A DNA stretch of 64,000 nucleotides, from NCBI GenBank assembly GCA_031404815.1, contig JANNIH010000043.1, positions 1-64,000 of the forward strand, read 5' to 3'. Source of the stretch: DASYKS01 sp031404815 (GTDB lineage Bacteria > Acidobacteriota > Thermoanaerobaculia > Multivoradales > UBA5704). Made by a program: the position numbers and the translations under genes. This document shows, piece by piece, positions 32,314 through 41,462 of the stretch. The stretch's first letter is position 1. Each line of letters begins with the position of its first letter. The notes under the pieces were generated by a model. The model worked only from the letters and a program-made list of their open reading frames with translations. It searched no databases and was not told the DNA's origin.

Positions 32314-33540
32314 GTGGTGATCACTTCGGGGATCGGTGCGGGGAGGGAAGAGTCGCGGGTCTTGCGGATCCTGCTCGTTCATGCCGACGCGGCGACGCGA
32401 CGGGCGATCGATCAGGCGCTGCGGCGGAGCGCTAAGGGCCCGGTCGCGATCTACGAAGCGCCCTCACTGCTCGCCGGGTTGCGCAGCTTGGGGCGGGTCG
32501 ATCCGCACGTCGTGCTCGTCGATCTTTCTGAAGAGCGCGAGCTCGCGTTCGAGCTGGCGGTTGCGGCGCGGCGCCCGGGGCGGTTGATCATCGGCCTCTA
32601 CAGTCCGCTCGCGATCTCGGAGCGCGAGGGCGATCTGTTCCGCCGGGCTGCGCGCGCGGGATTCTGCGATTTCGTGCCGCTCCCCGCTGCGGAGGCCGAA
32701 CTCGCCGCGGCGTTCCTCCCGGCGCAAATCGGTGGCGGGGTGGACGGCGCGGTCGAAGACCGCGAGCGGGCGGAGGGGCGCCTGATCGCGTTCGTCAGCC
32801 ACAAGGGGGGTGTCGGCACCACGACCCTCGCGGTCAACACGGCGCTCGCTCTCGCGGCCTCCGGGCGGGTCGAGCGCGGGGTTGCGCTGTCTGACGCCGC
32901 GCTCCAGTTCGGTGGGGCGGCGCCCATGCTCGGCCTGGTGCCCGAGGTCGATCTCGCCGATCTGGTCCGCGATCTCGACGAGCCGGAGGCGCTCCTGAGC
33001 TACCTGGCGTACGAGCCGAAGAGCCGGCTCGCCCTGCTCGCCAGCCCGCGCGATCCGCGCGCGGCCGAGCGAATCTCGCCGGAGGATCTCGGCCGGGCGC
33101 TGATCGCGCTGCGCCGCCGGTTCGGCCTGGTGGTCGTTGATACCTCGACCTCGCTCGACCTGATGACGCTCGCGGTGCTCGATCTGGCGGAGACGATCGT
33201 TCTGGTCACCGAGGCGCTCGCCCCGACCGTGGTCGCAAGCGCGCTCTGGCTCGACCTGATCGAGGAGCAGGGGTTCGCCCGCGAGCGGCTGCGCGTGGTG
33301 CTCAACCGACACTCCGCCGCCGCGGGCTATCTGTCGGAACGGACGGTGGCCGAGCACCTGGGCCGATCGATCGATCAGGTCGTCCCGGAGGGAGACGGGG
33401 TGAGAGCCGCAGGCGCCATCGGCTCGCCGATGGTTTTGGCGCAGCCGAAAGCGGCGTTCTCGCTGGCCGTGGGCCGGTTGGCCGAAGGAATACTCGGCGG
33501 TGTCGCGCGGCCCGGCGCCGTGCTCGCGGGGCGGGGGTAG
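32314..33540 (+). CDS. tadZ: TadZ/CpaE-like pilus assembly ATPase
   Basis: 408 residues from a GTG with AAGGAG 5 bases upstream. A response-regulator-like N-terminal domain (R-I-L-L-V-H-A-D-A ... V-V-L-V-D-L-S) is followed by a ParA/MinD-type ATPase: deviant Walker A S-H-K-G-G-V-G-T-T-T-L at about residue 163, and V-V-V-D-T-S-T-S in place of a canonical Walker B D-x-P. This is the TadZ/CpaE layout; these proteins place the Tad machine at a site in the cell. It is first in the operon, 4 bases before tadA. Confidence 0.88.
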   Translation: MVITSGIGAGREESRVLRILLVHADAATRRAIDQALRRSAKGPVAIYEAPSLLAGLRSLGRVDPHVVLVDLSEERELAFELAVAARRPGRLIIGLYSPLAISEREGDLFRRAARAGFCDFVPLPAAEAELAAAFLPAQIGGGVDGAVEDRERAEGRLIAFVSHKGGVGTTTLAVNTALALAASGRVERGVALSDAALQFGGAAPMLGLVPEVDLADLVRDLDEPEALLSYLAYEPKSRLALLASPRDPRAAERISPEDLGRALIALRRRFGLVVVDTSTSLDLMTLAVLDLAETIVLVTEALAPTVVASALWLDLIEEQGFARERLRVVLNRHSAAAGYLSERTVAEHLGRSIDQVVPEGDGVRAAGAIGSPMVLAQPKAAFSLAVGRLAEGILGGVARPGAVLAGRG

Positions 33541-33544
33541 GGCG

Positions 33545-34954
33545 ATGGACTACCGCGAGCTGCTGCGCGCCAGCTGGGCCGAGCGGAAGAACCCGGGCGC
33601 CGCGCGGCGCGCGGCGCGCGCCGAGCGCACCGTCGGAGTGCTCGGGGCCGAGGGCGCGCCGAGCGCTCCGGTGCCCCGGCGGCAGCGCCGACAGATCCTC
33701 GATCGATTTTTAAAGAGCGTCGATCAGCGCGGCACCGCCGCGCTCCCCGGGCCGGGCGAGGCGCGCCGCCGGGTCGGGCGCCTGGTCGACGAGGCGGTCG
33801 CGGCCGGACAGCTCGCGCCGCTCGACGCGGGCGAGCGCGCCCGGCTCGAAGACGAGGTGGTCGCCGAGATCCGGGGGTTGGGTCCCTTAGAACCGCTGTT
33901 TTCCGATCCGACCGTCTCGGACATTCTGGTCAATGGCCCGGACGAGGTCTGGGTCGATCGCTTCGGCCGCCTGGAGCGGACGGGGGTCCGCTTCGACGAT
34001 GGCGCGCACCTACTGCGCATTTTGGGCCGCCTGGTCGGCTCGCAAGGGCGCCATCTCGACGAGGCGTCGCCGCACGTCGATGTCCGCCTGCCGGACGGCA
34101 GCCGGCTCCATGCCCTGATCCCGCCGCTCGCCGCCGCCCCGGTGGTGTCGATTCGCCGGATGCGCCCGGTGCCGTTTCGCCTGGAGGAGCTCGCCGCGGG
34201 CGGCACGATCTCGCCGCAGGTGGGCACCCTGCTCGCGGCCGCGGTGCGCGGCCGGTTGAACATCCTGATCTCGGGCGGCACCGCGTCGGGCAAAACGACG
34301 CTCTTGAACGTGCTCGCGGCGCTGATCCCGCACCAGGAGCGGGTGATCACAATCGAGGAGACCGTCGAGCTGCGCTTCGCCCACCCCCATGTCGTCGCTC
34401 TCGAAGCGCGGCTGCCGAACATCGAGGGGCAGGGTGAGGTGTCGCTGCGCGCGCTGGTCAAGAACAGCCTGCGCATGCGCCCCGATCGGATCATCGTCGG
34501 CGAGGTCCGCGGCCCCGAGGCGTTCGACATGCTGCAGGCGATGAATACGGGGCACGAGGGGAGCCTCACCACGGTGCACGCCAACACCCCGGAGGACGCT
34601 CTGCGGCGGCTGGAAAACCTGGTCCAGATGGGTGGCTTCGAGCTGCCGAGCGGAGCGATCCGCGAGCTGCTCGGCGCGGCGTTCGACCTGGTGGTCCAGA
34701 TGAACCGTTTCCGCGACGGCTCGCGCCGGGTGACCGCCATCCGCGAGGTGCTGATCGAGGAGGGGCGGCTGATCACGCGCGAGCTGTTCCGCTTCGAGCC
34801 CGAAGTGGAGGGGCGCGAGCGCGGCGCGGGGCGCCATGTCGCGACCGGCATCCGCCCGGTGTTTCTCCCCCGGTTGGTCGGTCCGGCGGGGTTCGCGGAC
34901 GATCTGTTCGGGCCGAAGGCCACCGATTCCGAAACTCCGCCGGAGGGGGCGTGA
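33545..34954 (+). CDS. tadA: TadA/CpaF secretion ATPase
   Basis: 469 residues. T2SS/T4P-type hexameric ATPase: Walker A G-G-T-A-S-G-K-T-T-L-L-N at about 245-256, Asp box I-T-I-E-E-T-V-E-L, Walker B with I-I-V-G-E-V-R-G-P-E-A, and His box H-E-G-S-L-T-T-V-H-A-N. The N-terminal region (V-S-D-I-L-V-N-G-P-D-E-V-W-V-D-R) is that of CpaF. It powers Flp pilus assembly at the inner membrane with TadB and TadC. Its TGA shares one base with the tadB ATG. Confidence 0.95.
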   Translation: MDYRELLRASWAERKNPGAARRAARAERTVGVLGAEGAPSAPVPRRQRRQILDRFLKSVDQRGTAALPGPGEARRRVGRLVDEAVAAGQLAPLDAGERARLEDEVVAEIRGLGPLEPLFSDPTVSDILVNGPDEVWVDRFGRLERTGVRFDDGAHLLRILGRLVGSQGRHLDEASPHVDVRLPDGSRLHALIPPLAAAPVVSIRRMRPVPFRLEELAAGGTISPQVGTLLAAAVRGRLNILISGGTASGKTTLLNVLAALIPHQERVITIEETVELRFAHPHVVALEARLPNIEGQGEVSLRALVKNSLRMRPDRIIVGEVRGPEAFDMLQAMNTGHEGSLTTVHANTPEDALRRLENLVQMGGFELPSGAIRELLGAAFDLVVQMNRFRDGSRRVTAIREVLIEEGRLITRELFRFEPEVEGRERGAGRHVATGIRPVFLPRLVGPAGFADDLFGPKATDSETPPEGA

Positions 34955-35892
34955 TGCCCACTTGGGCCGAGGGGCTGCTCCTGCTCGCCGCCGCCCTGGT
35001 GGTCGCGGCGGCGGCGGCGGACTTCCTGCGCGCCGGCTTACGCGATCGGCGCGACCGACAGTTTCTGGACCGGCTCGCCGACCGGCCGCGCTTGAAGTCG
35101 CGGGATGAGTCGGCGGGAGCGGAGCCGGAGGACGATTCCGCGGCCGGTACGTCGGGCCTTGAGCGCAAGCTGCGCGCGGCCGGCTTGCCGCTCGGCCCGC
35201 TCACCTTTTGGGCGGCGGTGTTGCTGTTCGGGGTCGTGGTCGTTTCGGCGCTGCTCGCGACGTTTCCCAAAGTGCCGGCCGCGGCGCTCGGCGGCGGGCT
35301 GCTCGCCGCTTATCTGCCGTGGAGCTGGGTCGGCGCCCTGGCGCGACGGCGCGCGCGCCGCTTCGAGTCGCAGCTGGCCGATGCGCTCGGTTTCATGGTC
35401 GGCTCGCTCCAGGCGGGGGAGAACCCGACCCAGGCGTTCGCGAGCGTCGCCGACGCCTCGACCGGCGCGATCCGCCGCGAGTTCGCGGAGGTCGCGCACC
35501 GCCTCGTGCTCGGGATGCCGATCCGGCGGGCGCTCTCCCGGATCGTCCTCGGCTACGACTCGGAAGGAGTGCGTCTGTTCGCGCAGAGCCTGATCGCCAA
35601 GTGGGAGGTCGGCGGCGATCTGGCGCCGCTGCTCGAGTCGGTCGGCCGGATCGTGCGCGATCGCATCCAGGTGCGCCTGCGCCTGCTCTCCCAACTCGGC
35701 GGCGCGCGCGTGACCGCGGTGGCGGTGGCCCTGCTGCCCTACGCGGTGATCCCGATCTACCTCTGGAAGTTGCCGAACATGATCCGCCGCCTGGTCGACC
35801 ATCCGTACGGCCCATCGCTGATCGTGGTCGTGGTGCTGCTCCAGGTGGTCGCCTGGCTCTGGCTGGGGCGCATCTTGAGGATCGAGCTGTGA
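34954..35892 (+). CDS. tadB: TadB inner-membrane platform protein
   Basis: 312 residues. An N-terminal helix (L-L-L-L-A-A-A-L-V-V-A-A-A-A-A) and a helix pair near 90-130 precede the cytoplasmic T2SSF domain (Q-L-A-D-A-L-G-F-M-V-G-S-L-Q-A-G-E-N-P, G-V-R-L-F-A-Q-S-L, W-E-V-G-G-D-L-A-P-L-L) and two C-terminal membrane helices. This is the TadB member of the GspF-like pair. Start and stop codons overlap with both neighbours (TGATG with tadA, GTGA with tadC). Confidence 0.92.
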   Translation: MPTWAEGLLLLAAALVVAAAAADFLRAGLRDRRDRQFLDRLADRPRLKSRDESAGAEPEDDSAAGTSGLERKLRAAGLPLGPLTFWAAVLLFGVVVVSALLATFPKVPAAALGGGLLAAYLPWSWVGALARRRARRFESQLADALGFMVGSLQAGENPTQAFASVADASTGAIRREFAEVAHRLVLGMPIRRALSRIVLGYDSEGVRLFAQSLIAKWEVGGDLAPLLESVGRIVRDRIQVRLRLLSQLGGARVTAVAVALLPYAVIPIYLWKLPNMIRRLVDHPYGPSLIVVVVLLQVVAWLWLGRILRIEL

Positions 35893-36785
35893 GCGGCGGC
35901 GGGCTCGACGCGCTGCTCGCCCTGGCTCTCCTCGCGGCTGTGGCGTGGCTGATCCGCGGGGCTAAAGGGTTGAACCAGGGCACCCTGCCGGCGCTCAAAG
36001 CGGCGTCGGGATTCGGGCTCTCCGATCCGGGTGCGGAGGCTGCGTCCGTCGCCTGGCGCGCGGAGGCCACCACTCGGCTGCGCGGCTATTTTCCGACCTT
36101 GGCGCGGCAGGCGGGTTTCGATCCGGCGGCGCTGTCCGGGTTCTTCGTCGCGGCCCGCCCTATCTTCGCGCTCCTGCTCCCCGCCCTGCTGATCGAGCTG
36201 CTCGCACCCTGGGGGGCGGTGCCTGCGACGCTCTCGGCCGCTTGGCTGGTGCTGCCGGCGCTGCTCGGTTTCGTGCTGCCCGACCTCTGGCTGCTTGGGG
36301 CCCGGCGCGGGCGCAAGCGCAAGGTGGCGCACGGGCTCTCCTTCTTCGCCGACCTGCTGGTCGCCTTTCTGCACTCGGGCTTAAGCCTCGAACAGGCGTT
36401 CCGCCGCGCCGGACGCGAAGGCTTCGCCCCCGGCCATCCGCTCGCCCGCGAGGTGGCGCTGGTCGGATTGGAACTCGATGCCGGGGCGGAGCCGTCCGCG
36501 GCGTTCCGGTCGCTCGCGGAGCGCACCGGCGTACCCGAGCTGCGCGGTATCGCGGCGGCGCTCCAACTCGGGCTGCGGCTCGGCACGCCGGTGAGAACGA
36601 CGCTCAAAGCGCACGCCGAGCTGCTCTGGACCAAGCGGCGCGAGACCGCGCTCAAGAAGATCAACGCCGCCGCGGTCAAAGTGACCTTCCCGGTGATGCT
36701 CGCCGGTTTTCCCCTGTTTTTTCTGCTCACCTTCTTCCCGGCCATCCTGGAGCTGTTGGAAGAGGTCCGAGCCGTCCTCGGTTGA
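35889..36785 (+). CDS. tadC: TadC inner-membrane platform protein
   Basis: 298 residues from a GTG overlapping the tadB stop by four bases. N-terminal membrane helix (L-A-L-A-L-L-A-A-V-A-W-L-I), a hydrophobic pair at about 95-135, then the T2SSF domain (F-F-A-D-L-L-V-A-F-L-H-S-G-L-S-L-E-Q-A-F) and a final helix F-P-V-M-L-A-G-F-P-L-F-F-L-L-T-F-F. It is the partner of TadB in the pilus platform. A 28-base gap leads to the next gene. Confidence 0.92.
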   Translation: MSGGGLDALLALALLAAVAWLIRGAKGLNQGTLPALKAASGFGLSDPGAEAASVAWRAEATTRLRGYFPTLARQAGFDPAALSGFFVAARPIFALLLPALLIELLAPWGAVPATLSAAWLVLPALLGFVLPDLWLLGARRGRKRKVAHGLSFFADLLVAFLHSGLSLEQAFRRAGREGFAPGHPLAREVALVGLELDAGAEPSAAFRSLAERTGVPELRGIAAALQLGLRLGTPVRTTLKAHAELLWTKRRETALKKINAAAVKVTFPVMLAGFPLFFLLTFFPAILELLEEVRAVLG

Positions 36786-36813
36786 TCGAGACCCGTTGCG
36801 CGAGGTGCAAAGT

Positions 36814-38541
36814 ATGATCCCGAATGCCCAAAGCAGGCCGCAGGAATCGATCGGAGTGAAGGAGGTCGAGGAACGCGCCTTCCTCACGCGTTTCGCGCTC
36901 GGTGCCGCGGCGGTCGTGGCTCTGGCGCTTTCGGTCGCCGCCTTCCTGCTGCTTTGCTACCTGCCGCTCGAACCCGCGGGTCTCTGGGCCCAGCTCTCCA
37001 TGGGCGATCGGATTCTCGACCACCGCAGCCTCCCCCTCTCCGATCCGATCCTGCGGTTCGCCGAAGGGATGCCGATCCTCGAGGCCTCTTGGCTTTCGCA
37101 GGTGATCCTGGCGACGGTCGAACGGTCGGGGGAGGGGGTGGCCCGGGGCGCCGGAATCGGTTGGCTCGGGGCGCTGTTCGCGCTGCTCCGGGTGGCGACC
37201 GCGGCGCTCCTGTTCGCGACGTTTCGACGCCTCACGGCGAGCGCGCTTAAGAGCGCGCTGGGTCTCGCCCTGGTCCTCGCGCTCGCCGGGCGCGCGAGCG
37301 GCCCGTGGGCGGCGCTCTCGCCCGCGACGTTCGGCACGCTCTGCCTCGCCCTATTGCTCGCGGGAATCGTCCGCGTCGAAGCGGGGGAGGGCCGGCCGGT
37401 GCAAGCTGGGCTGCCCGCGGCGATTCTCTTCGGGTTCGGTTGGGTGGCGCTGTTTGCGCTCTGGGCGAATCTCCACGTCTCGTTCGTGCTCGGTCTCGCG
37501 GCGGTCGCGATCTTTACCCTTGGCCGCTCGGTCGAGGTCGTCCGCGGTCGCGCTTTGGGCGAAGGGGTGTTTCGGGCGCTGGCGGCGGATCGCCCGTTCC
37601 GGCGTTGGTTCCGGCTCTTCGAGCTGGCGGCGGCGGCGACGCTCGCAAACCCTTACGGTGTCGGGCTCTGGCTCTATATCTGGCGCCTGCCTTCGGCCGC
37701 GAACCTGCGCGACCTGCCGGACTGGCGCCCGCTTTCCGTCGCGACGGCCGGCGGCTGGGCGTTCGCCCTCCTCATCGGTGCGCTGCTCTGGGCGTTGAGC
37801 ACCGCTCGGACCGGCCGCCCGATGCTGTCCTCGGCGCGGACTCTCGGGCTGGCCGCGTTCGGCGGTGCGGTGCTCGCCGCGTCGGGGCTGCTCGCGCTCT
37901 GCGCTCCGCTGCTCGTGGGATTCGTGCTGCCCGCCATCGTTGGGGTGGTCGGGGGCAACGGCGAAACCCGGGCCCCGGCGCGCGGCGTGCACGCCCGGCT
38001 TTCCGCCTGGGCGCGGGAGCGCTTCGGGTCGCTCGCCGATCCGTCCTGGCACAAATCGGTGCTCGCTGCGGCGCTGCTCTGGGCGGCTTTCGCGCTGTCG
38101 CCGGTCGGCGCGGCTCTGCTGCGCGGCGAAGCGAGGCCGCCCGAGCGCACCCTGTCCGCGAGTGTGCCTCTGGCGCTCGGCAACTACCTACGCGCCCACC
38201 CGCCGCGGGGCGTCACGTTCGTGCCGACCTCTTGGGCGGACTGGTTGGTGCGTGAAGGGCCGAAGGAGAGCGACCGGCTGCAACCGTTCGCCGATACCCG
38301 CATCGAGCGACTGCCCGGCCTGGTCTGGCAGGACTACCTGCGGATCGCCGGCGGCGCCGCCGACTGGCAGCGGGTGCTCGGGCGGTACGGTGTGCGCACC
38401 GCGATCTTCGACCGCGCGGCGCAGCACGGCCAGATTCAATCGCTGCGCTATGACGACGAGTGGCGGATCGCCTACGAGGATGACTCTGCGTTCGTCTTCG
38501 AGCGGATCGCGCCGGTTGGCGCAAAAGGAGGGGCGTCATGA
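36814..38541 (+). CDS. Polytopic membrane protein of unknown function in the Tad operon
   Basis: 575 residues, start ATG with GAGGTG 6-7 bases upstream. About 9-10 hydrophobic helices fill residues 25-450, with a W-A-N-L-H-V-S-F loop reminiscent of PMT/ArnT-like glycosyltransferase scaffolds, but no catalytic Asp-Glu pair that I can confirm. The C-terminal 130 residues are soluble: P-T-S-W-A-D-W-L-V, F-A-D-T-R-I-E, V-W-Q-D-Y-L-R-I, L-G-R-Y-G-V-R-T-A-I-F-D-R. It overlaps the next gene by four bases. It may modify or export a surface component linked to the pilus (inference). Confidence 0.7.
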   Translation: MIPNAQSRPQESIGVKEVEERAFLTRFALGAAAVVALALSVAAFLLLCYLPLEPAGLWAQLSMGDRILDHRSLPLSDPILRFAEGMPILEASWLSQVILATVERSGEGVARGAGIGWLGALFALLRVATAALLFATFRRLTASALKSALGLALVLALAGRASGPWAALSPATFGTLCLALLLAGIVRVEAGEGRPVQAGLPAAILFGFGWVALFALWANLHVSFVLGLAAVAIFTLGRSVEVVRGRALGEGVFRALAADRPFRRWFRLFELAAAATLANPYGVGLWLYIWRLPSAANLRDLPDWRPLSVATAGGWAFALLIGALLWALSTARTGRPMLSSARTLGLAAFGGAVLAASGLLALCAPLLVGFVLPAIVGVVGGNGETRAPARGVHARLSAWARERFGSLADPSWHKSVLAAALLWAAFALSPVGAALLRGEARPPERTLSASVPLALGNYLRAHPPRGVTFVPTSWADWLVREGPKESDRLQPFADTRIERLPGLVWQDYLRIAGGAADWQRVLGRYGVRTAIFDRAAQHGQIQSLRYDDEWRIAYEDDSAFVFERIAPVGAKGGAS

Positions 38542-39839
38542 CGGCGATTCCCGAGATCCCCGAGGTCCCTGCGATCCCCGCGCACGAAACCGCGCGCCCC
38601 GCTCGGGCGGCACGCTTCGGTGGCCCGCTCACCTTGGGTCTTGAGGTGGCGCTTCTGCTTGGTGCGCTCGCCTGGGGCGCCTGGCAGGCGCGGGCGGAAG
38701 TTCGCGCCCGGGCTTTGCCGCCGTTGCGCACCGAACCGTACGCGGTGGCCCCGCTCTACGACGACCCGGCGGTGGTCTCAGGAGCGGAACTCGCCCGCAC
38801 CATCCCTCGCCTCGCCCTGCGCGATGCGGGCAAGTTGACGGTGATCGGCAACGTCGAGCATGCCCTGCGCGAATGGGGACCGGACGCTCGCTTGCCCGAG
38901 CCCTATCTGTCGGGTTCGGATCTGCGCCGCCTGCTCACCGACAACTGGCGTTTCTTGGGCACCTACGGCCCGGGCCGGCCGTCGCTGCTCTACGACGCCC
39001 CTCTTGAAGATGGGGCGTCGCTGTGGGGCGGGCACGGTGGACGGGGGGTCCGCGTGCGGGCGCTCGAAGGGGTGGCGACCAGCCCGCACATCGACCATAC
39101 GCTCGCTTCGCTCGCCGAGGCCGGCACGTCGCTCGACTTTCCACTGGTGACCCCGGGTCGGCGCACGACGCTGCGCGCCGTGCTCGAACAGTCGCTCCGG
39201 ACGTTCAATCTGAACCAGGCGGAGTACGAATGGTCGGCGCTCGCCTATGCGCTCTATCTGCCGCCGGTCCGAAGCTGGACGACGTCCGAGGGGCAGGAGA
39301 TGACGTTCGACCGATTGGCCGGGCGGATCGTGCGCGAGGAGCTGCCGCGCGGGGTCTGCTCGGGAAACCATCGGCTGCACGCGCTGGTCGTCTTCTTGCG
39401 CATCGACGACCGGATGGCGGCGGACGGCATGCCCCGGATCTTGTCGCCTGCGGTGCGGCGCGGAATCGTCGCTTATCTTCGGAGGGTGACCGCGTCGCTC
39501 GTCGCGCACCAGCACCCCGAAGGGTTCTGGAACGGCGACTGGCCGACCGCGACACCCAGTTCGAGGGAAGCGACAGACCGAGAAGGCGATCACCGGAGCG
39601 ATCGGTTGATCGTCACCGGCCACGTGCTCGAATGGTGGTCGCTCGCGCCGCGCGAGGTTCTGCCGCCGCGACGGGTGATCGCCGCGGCCGGGCACTGGCT
39701 GGTGCGGACGATCGACGGCATGTCGGCGGACGAGATTCAGACCGACTTTTCGTTTCTCTCCCACGCCGGCCGGGCGCTCGCGCAGTGGCGCCGACGCTCC
39801 CCGGTCGAGGTCCTGCAACTGGAGCCACCGGCTCAATGA
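38538..39839 (+). CDS. Single-pass membrane protein of unknown function in the Tad operon
   Basis: 433 residues. A Pro-rich cytoplasmic start (I-P-E-I-P-E-V-P-A-I-P) leads to one helix (L-T-L-G-L-E-V-A-L-L-L-G-A-L-A-W) and a large soluble part, mainly helical, with L-E-Q-S-L-R-T-F-N-L, G-V-C-S-G-N-H-R-L-H-A-L and H-Q-H-P-E-G-F-W-N-G-D-W, reminiscent of alpha/alpha-toroid proteins. It overlaps both neighbours by ATGA (38538-38541 and 39836-39839), so its product is made in step with the membrane protein before it and the kinase after it. Function unknown. Confidence 0.7.
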   Translation: MTAIPEIPEVPAIPAHETARPARAARFGGPLTLGLEVALLLGALAWGAWQARAEVRARALPPLRTEPYAVAPLYDDPAVVSGAELARTIPRLALRDAGKLTVIGNVEHALREWGPDARLPEPYLSGSDLRRLLTDNWRFLGTYGPGRPSLLYDAPLEDGASLWGGHGGRGVRVRALEGVATSPHIDHTLASLAEAGTSLDFPLVTPGRRTTLRAVLEQSLRTFNLNQAEYEWSALAYALYLPPVRSWTTSEGQEMTFDRLAGRIVREELPRGVCSGNHRLHALVVFLRIDDRMAADGMPRILSPAVRRGIVAYLRRVTASLVAHQHPEGFWNGDWPTATPSSREATDREGDHRSDRLIVTGHVLEWWSLAPREVLPPRRVIAAAGHWLVRTIDGMSADEIQTDFSFLSHAGRALAQWRRRSPVEVLQLEPPAQ

Positions 39840-40621
39840 GCGGGCACGGTCAGACCGGAGGTGGTATGGTGGCGAGCATACTTACTAGAGAGCAGAAGGC
39901 CGAGATGCCAAGCGTCCGACGGATGGAGAACCATCGATCGCGCAGTGTCGGAGGGCCGGCCGAGCCGGCCAACCGTTCGTTGGCCGCGCAGCTGGCGCTG
40001 GTTCAAGAGCGCGAGCGGCGGCGGATCGCCCGCGGTTTGCACGATGTCGTGGGGCATTCCCTCGCCCTGGCCAGAATGCAGATCTCGCAGCTGCTCGCCA
40101 GCGAGCCGGCGCCGGAACGGCAGCGCCGGCTTGAGCAGGTGAGTGAGCTGTTGGCCCAGGCGATCGAAGAGACCCGCTCGCTGACCTTCGAGCTGAGTTC
40201 GTTGGTGCTCTCCGAGCTCGGTCTCGAACCGGCGCTCCAGAGCTTGGGCGAGCGGATCGCCGAGCTGCGCGGATTCCGTTTCGACTTTTCGACCGATCGC
40301 AGCCCGAAACCGTTGAGCGAAGATGCCGAGACGATCCTCTACCGGCTGGTTGAAGAGCTGCTGGTCAACGCCGCGAAGCACTCCCGGGCGCGGGCGATCG
40401 AGCTGACGATGAGACGGGTTGAGGGGAAACTGCACATCGCGGTCGAGGACGACGGCATCGGCTTCGACGTTTCGGCCGTCGCAACCAAGGTCCTTGGGCT
40501 CGGCCTTGCGGGAGTGCGCCAGCTGCTCGGGCACCTCGGCGGCCGGCTCGAGATCGATTCCGCTCCGGGTGCGGGCACCCGGATGGAGATGATCATCCCA
40601 TTGGAAGGAGAAACTCCATGA
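39836..40621 (+). CDS. NarL-type cytoplasmic sensor histidine kinase
   Basis: 261 residues. HisKA_3 dimerisation motif E-R-E-R-R-R-I-A-R-G-L-H-D-V-V-G-H-S has the phosphorylated His69. The ATPase domain shows E-E-L-L-V-N-A-A-K-H-S, D-D-G-I-G-F-D and G-L-A-G-V-R. There is no membrane segment and no recognisable sensor domain in the first 50 residues, so the signal probably comes from a partner, perhaps the two membrane proteins just upstream with which its translation is coupled. It overlaps the response regulator by four bases. Confidence 0.92.
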   Translation: MSGHGQTGGGMVASILTREQKAEMPSVRRMENHRSRSVGGPAEPANRSLAAQLALVQERERRRIARGLHDVVGHSLALARMQISQLLASEPAPERQRRLEQVSELLAQAIEETRSLTFELSSLVLSELGLEPALQSLGERIAELRGFRFDFSTDRSPKPLSEDAETILYRLVEELLVNAAKHSRARAIELTMRRVEGKLHIAVEDDGIGFDVSAVATKVLGLGLAGVRQLLGHLGGRLEIDSAPGAGTRMEMIIPLEGETP

Positions 40622-41271
40622 GCGTGCGGATCCTGCTCGCCGACGATCACCGAATCCTGCTCGACGGCCTCGCCGCGCTGCTCGCCCAGGAGCCGGACTT
40701 CGAGGTGATCGGCGTCGCAAGCGATGGCAAAGAGGCGGTCGACAAAGCGCATGCGCAGAAGCCGGATGTCGTGGTCATGGATATCTCGATGCCGGGCCTA
40801 AACGGCGTCGACGCGACGCGCCAGATCACGGCGAAATTGCCCGGAGTCAAAGTGCTCTGCCTGTCGGCTCACACCGAGCCGCGCTTCGTCGAGGCGATGC
40901 TCGAAGCGGAGGCCTCGGGCTACCTGCTCAAGGATTACTCGCACGAAAACCTGGTGCGGGCGATCCGCCACGTGATCGCGGGTGAGGTCTACATCTGTCC
41001 GCGGGTCGGCTATGCCGTGGTCCGGGCGCTTAGGGCCGAGCGGCCGCACGCCGTCTCGACGCTCCAACCGCTCTCCGAGCGCGAGCGCGAGATTCTGCAG
41101 CTGATCGCCGAAGGGTATTCGACGAAAGAGATCGCCGGCCGCCTCCACCTGAGCATCAAGACGGTTGGCACCCACCGCGAGCACCTGATGGAAAAGCTCG
41201 ATATCCACTCGGTCGCGGGCCTCACCAAGTACGCCATCCGCGAAGGGTTGACCGACACGCTCCCCGCGTAA
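40618..41271 (+). CDS. NarL/FixJ-family response regulator 1
   Basis: 217 residues. Receiver domain with acidic pair Asp9-Asp10, phospho-acceptor Asp55 (V-V-M-D-I-S-M-P) and the Lys in L-L-K-D, then a LuxR-type HTH (L-S-E-R-E-R-E-I-L-Q-L-I-A-E-G-Y-S-T-K-E-I-A). It overlaps its kinase gene by ATGA. It is paralogous along its whole length to response regulator 2. The likely target is the Tad locus, by position. Confidence 0.95.
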   Translation: MSVRILLADDHRILLDGLAALLAQEPDFEVIGVASDGKEAVDKAHAQKPDVVVMDISMPGLNGVDATRQITAKLPGVKVLCLSAHTEPRFVEAMLEAEASGYLLKDYSHENLVRAIRHVIAGEVYICPRVGYAVVRALRAERPHAVSTLQPLSEREREILQLIAEGYSTKEIAGRLHLSIKTVGTHREHLMEKLDIHSVAGLTKYAIREGLTDTLPA

Positions 41272-41352
41272 GCCCCGGAAGCGCTTGCCCGGCCTCTCGG
41301 GTCGGCTGTTTTGGCCTCCGGATTTCCCCGCCTCCGGCACCCCAGACGCCAA

Positions 41353-41400
41353 GAATCAGTTTTTCGGCACCGTAAATTCAGCCGCCCGCCGATAGACCGG
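41353..41400 (+). repeat. Conserved non-coding element, copy A
   Basis: A 48-base stretch beginning GAATCAGTTTTT and containing AATTCAGCC and CCCGCCGAT is about 80% identical to copy B at 42157-42205. Copy A lies 63 bases before response regulator 2. Each copy holds a GG(C/T)ACC box like a sigma-54 -24 element, but the -12 GC is lacking. Confidence 0.65.
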
Positions 41401-41462
41401 GATGAGCGGTTTCTCTTACGGTTCGGCTCTGCCTCGGAAGTGCCCACCGGCCCACGGTTTTT

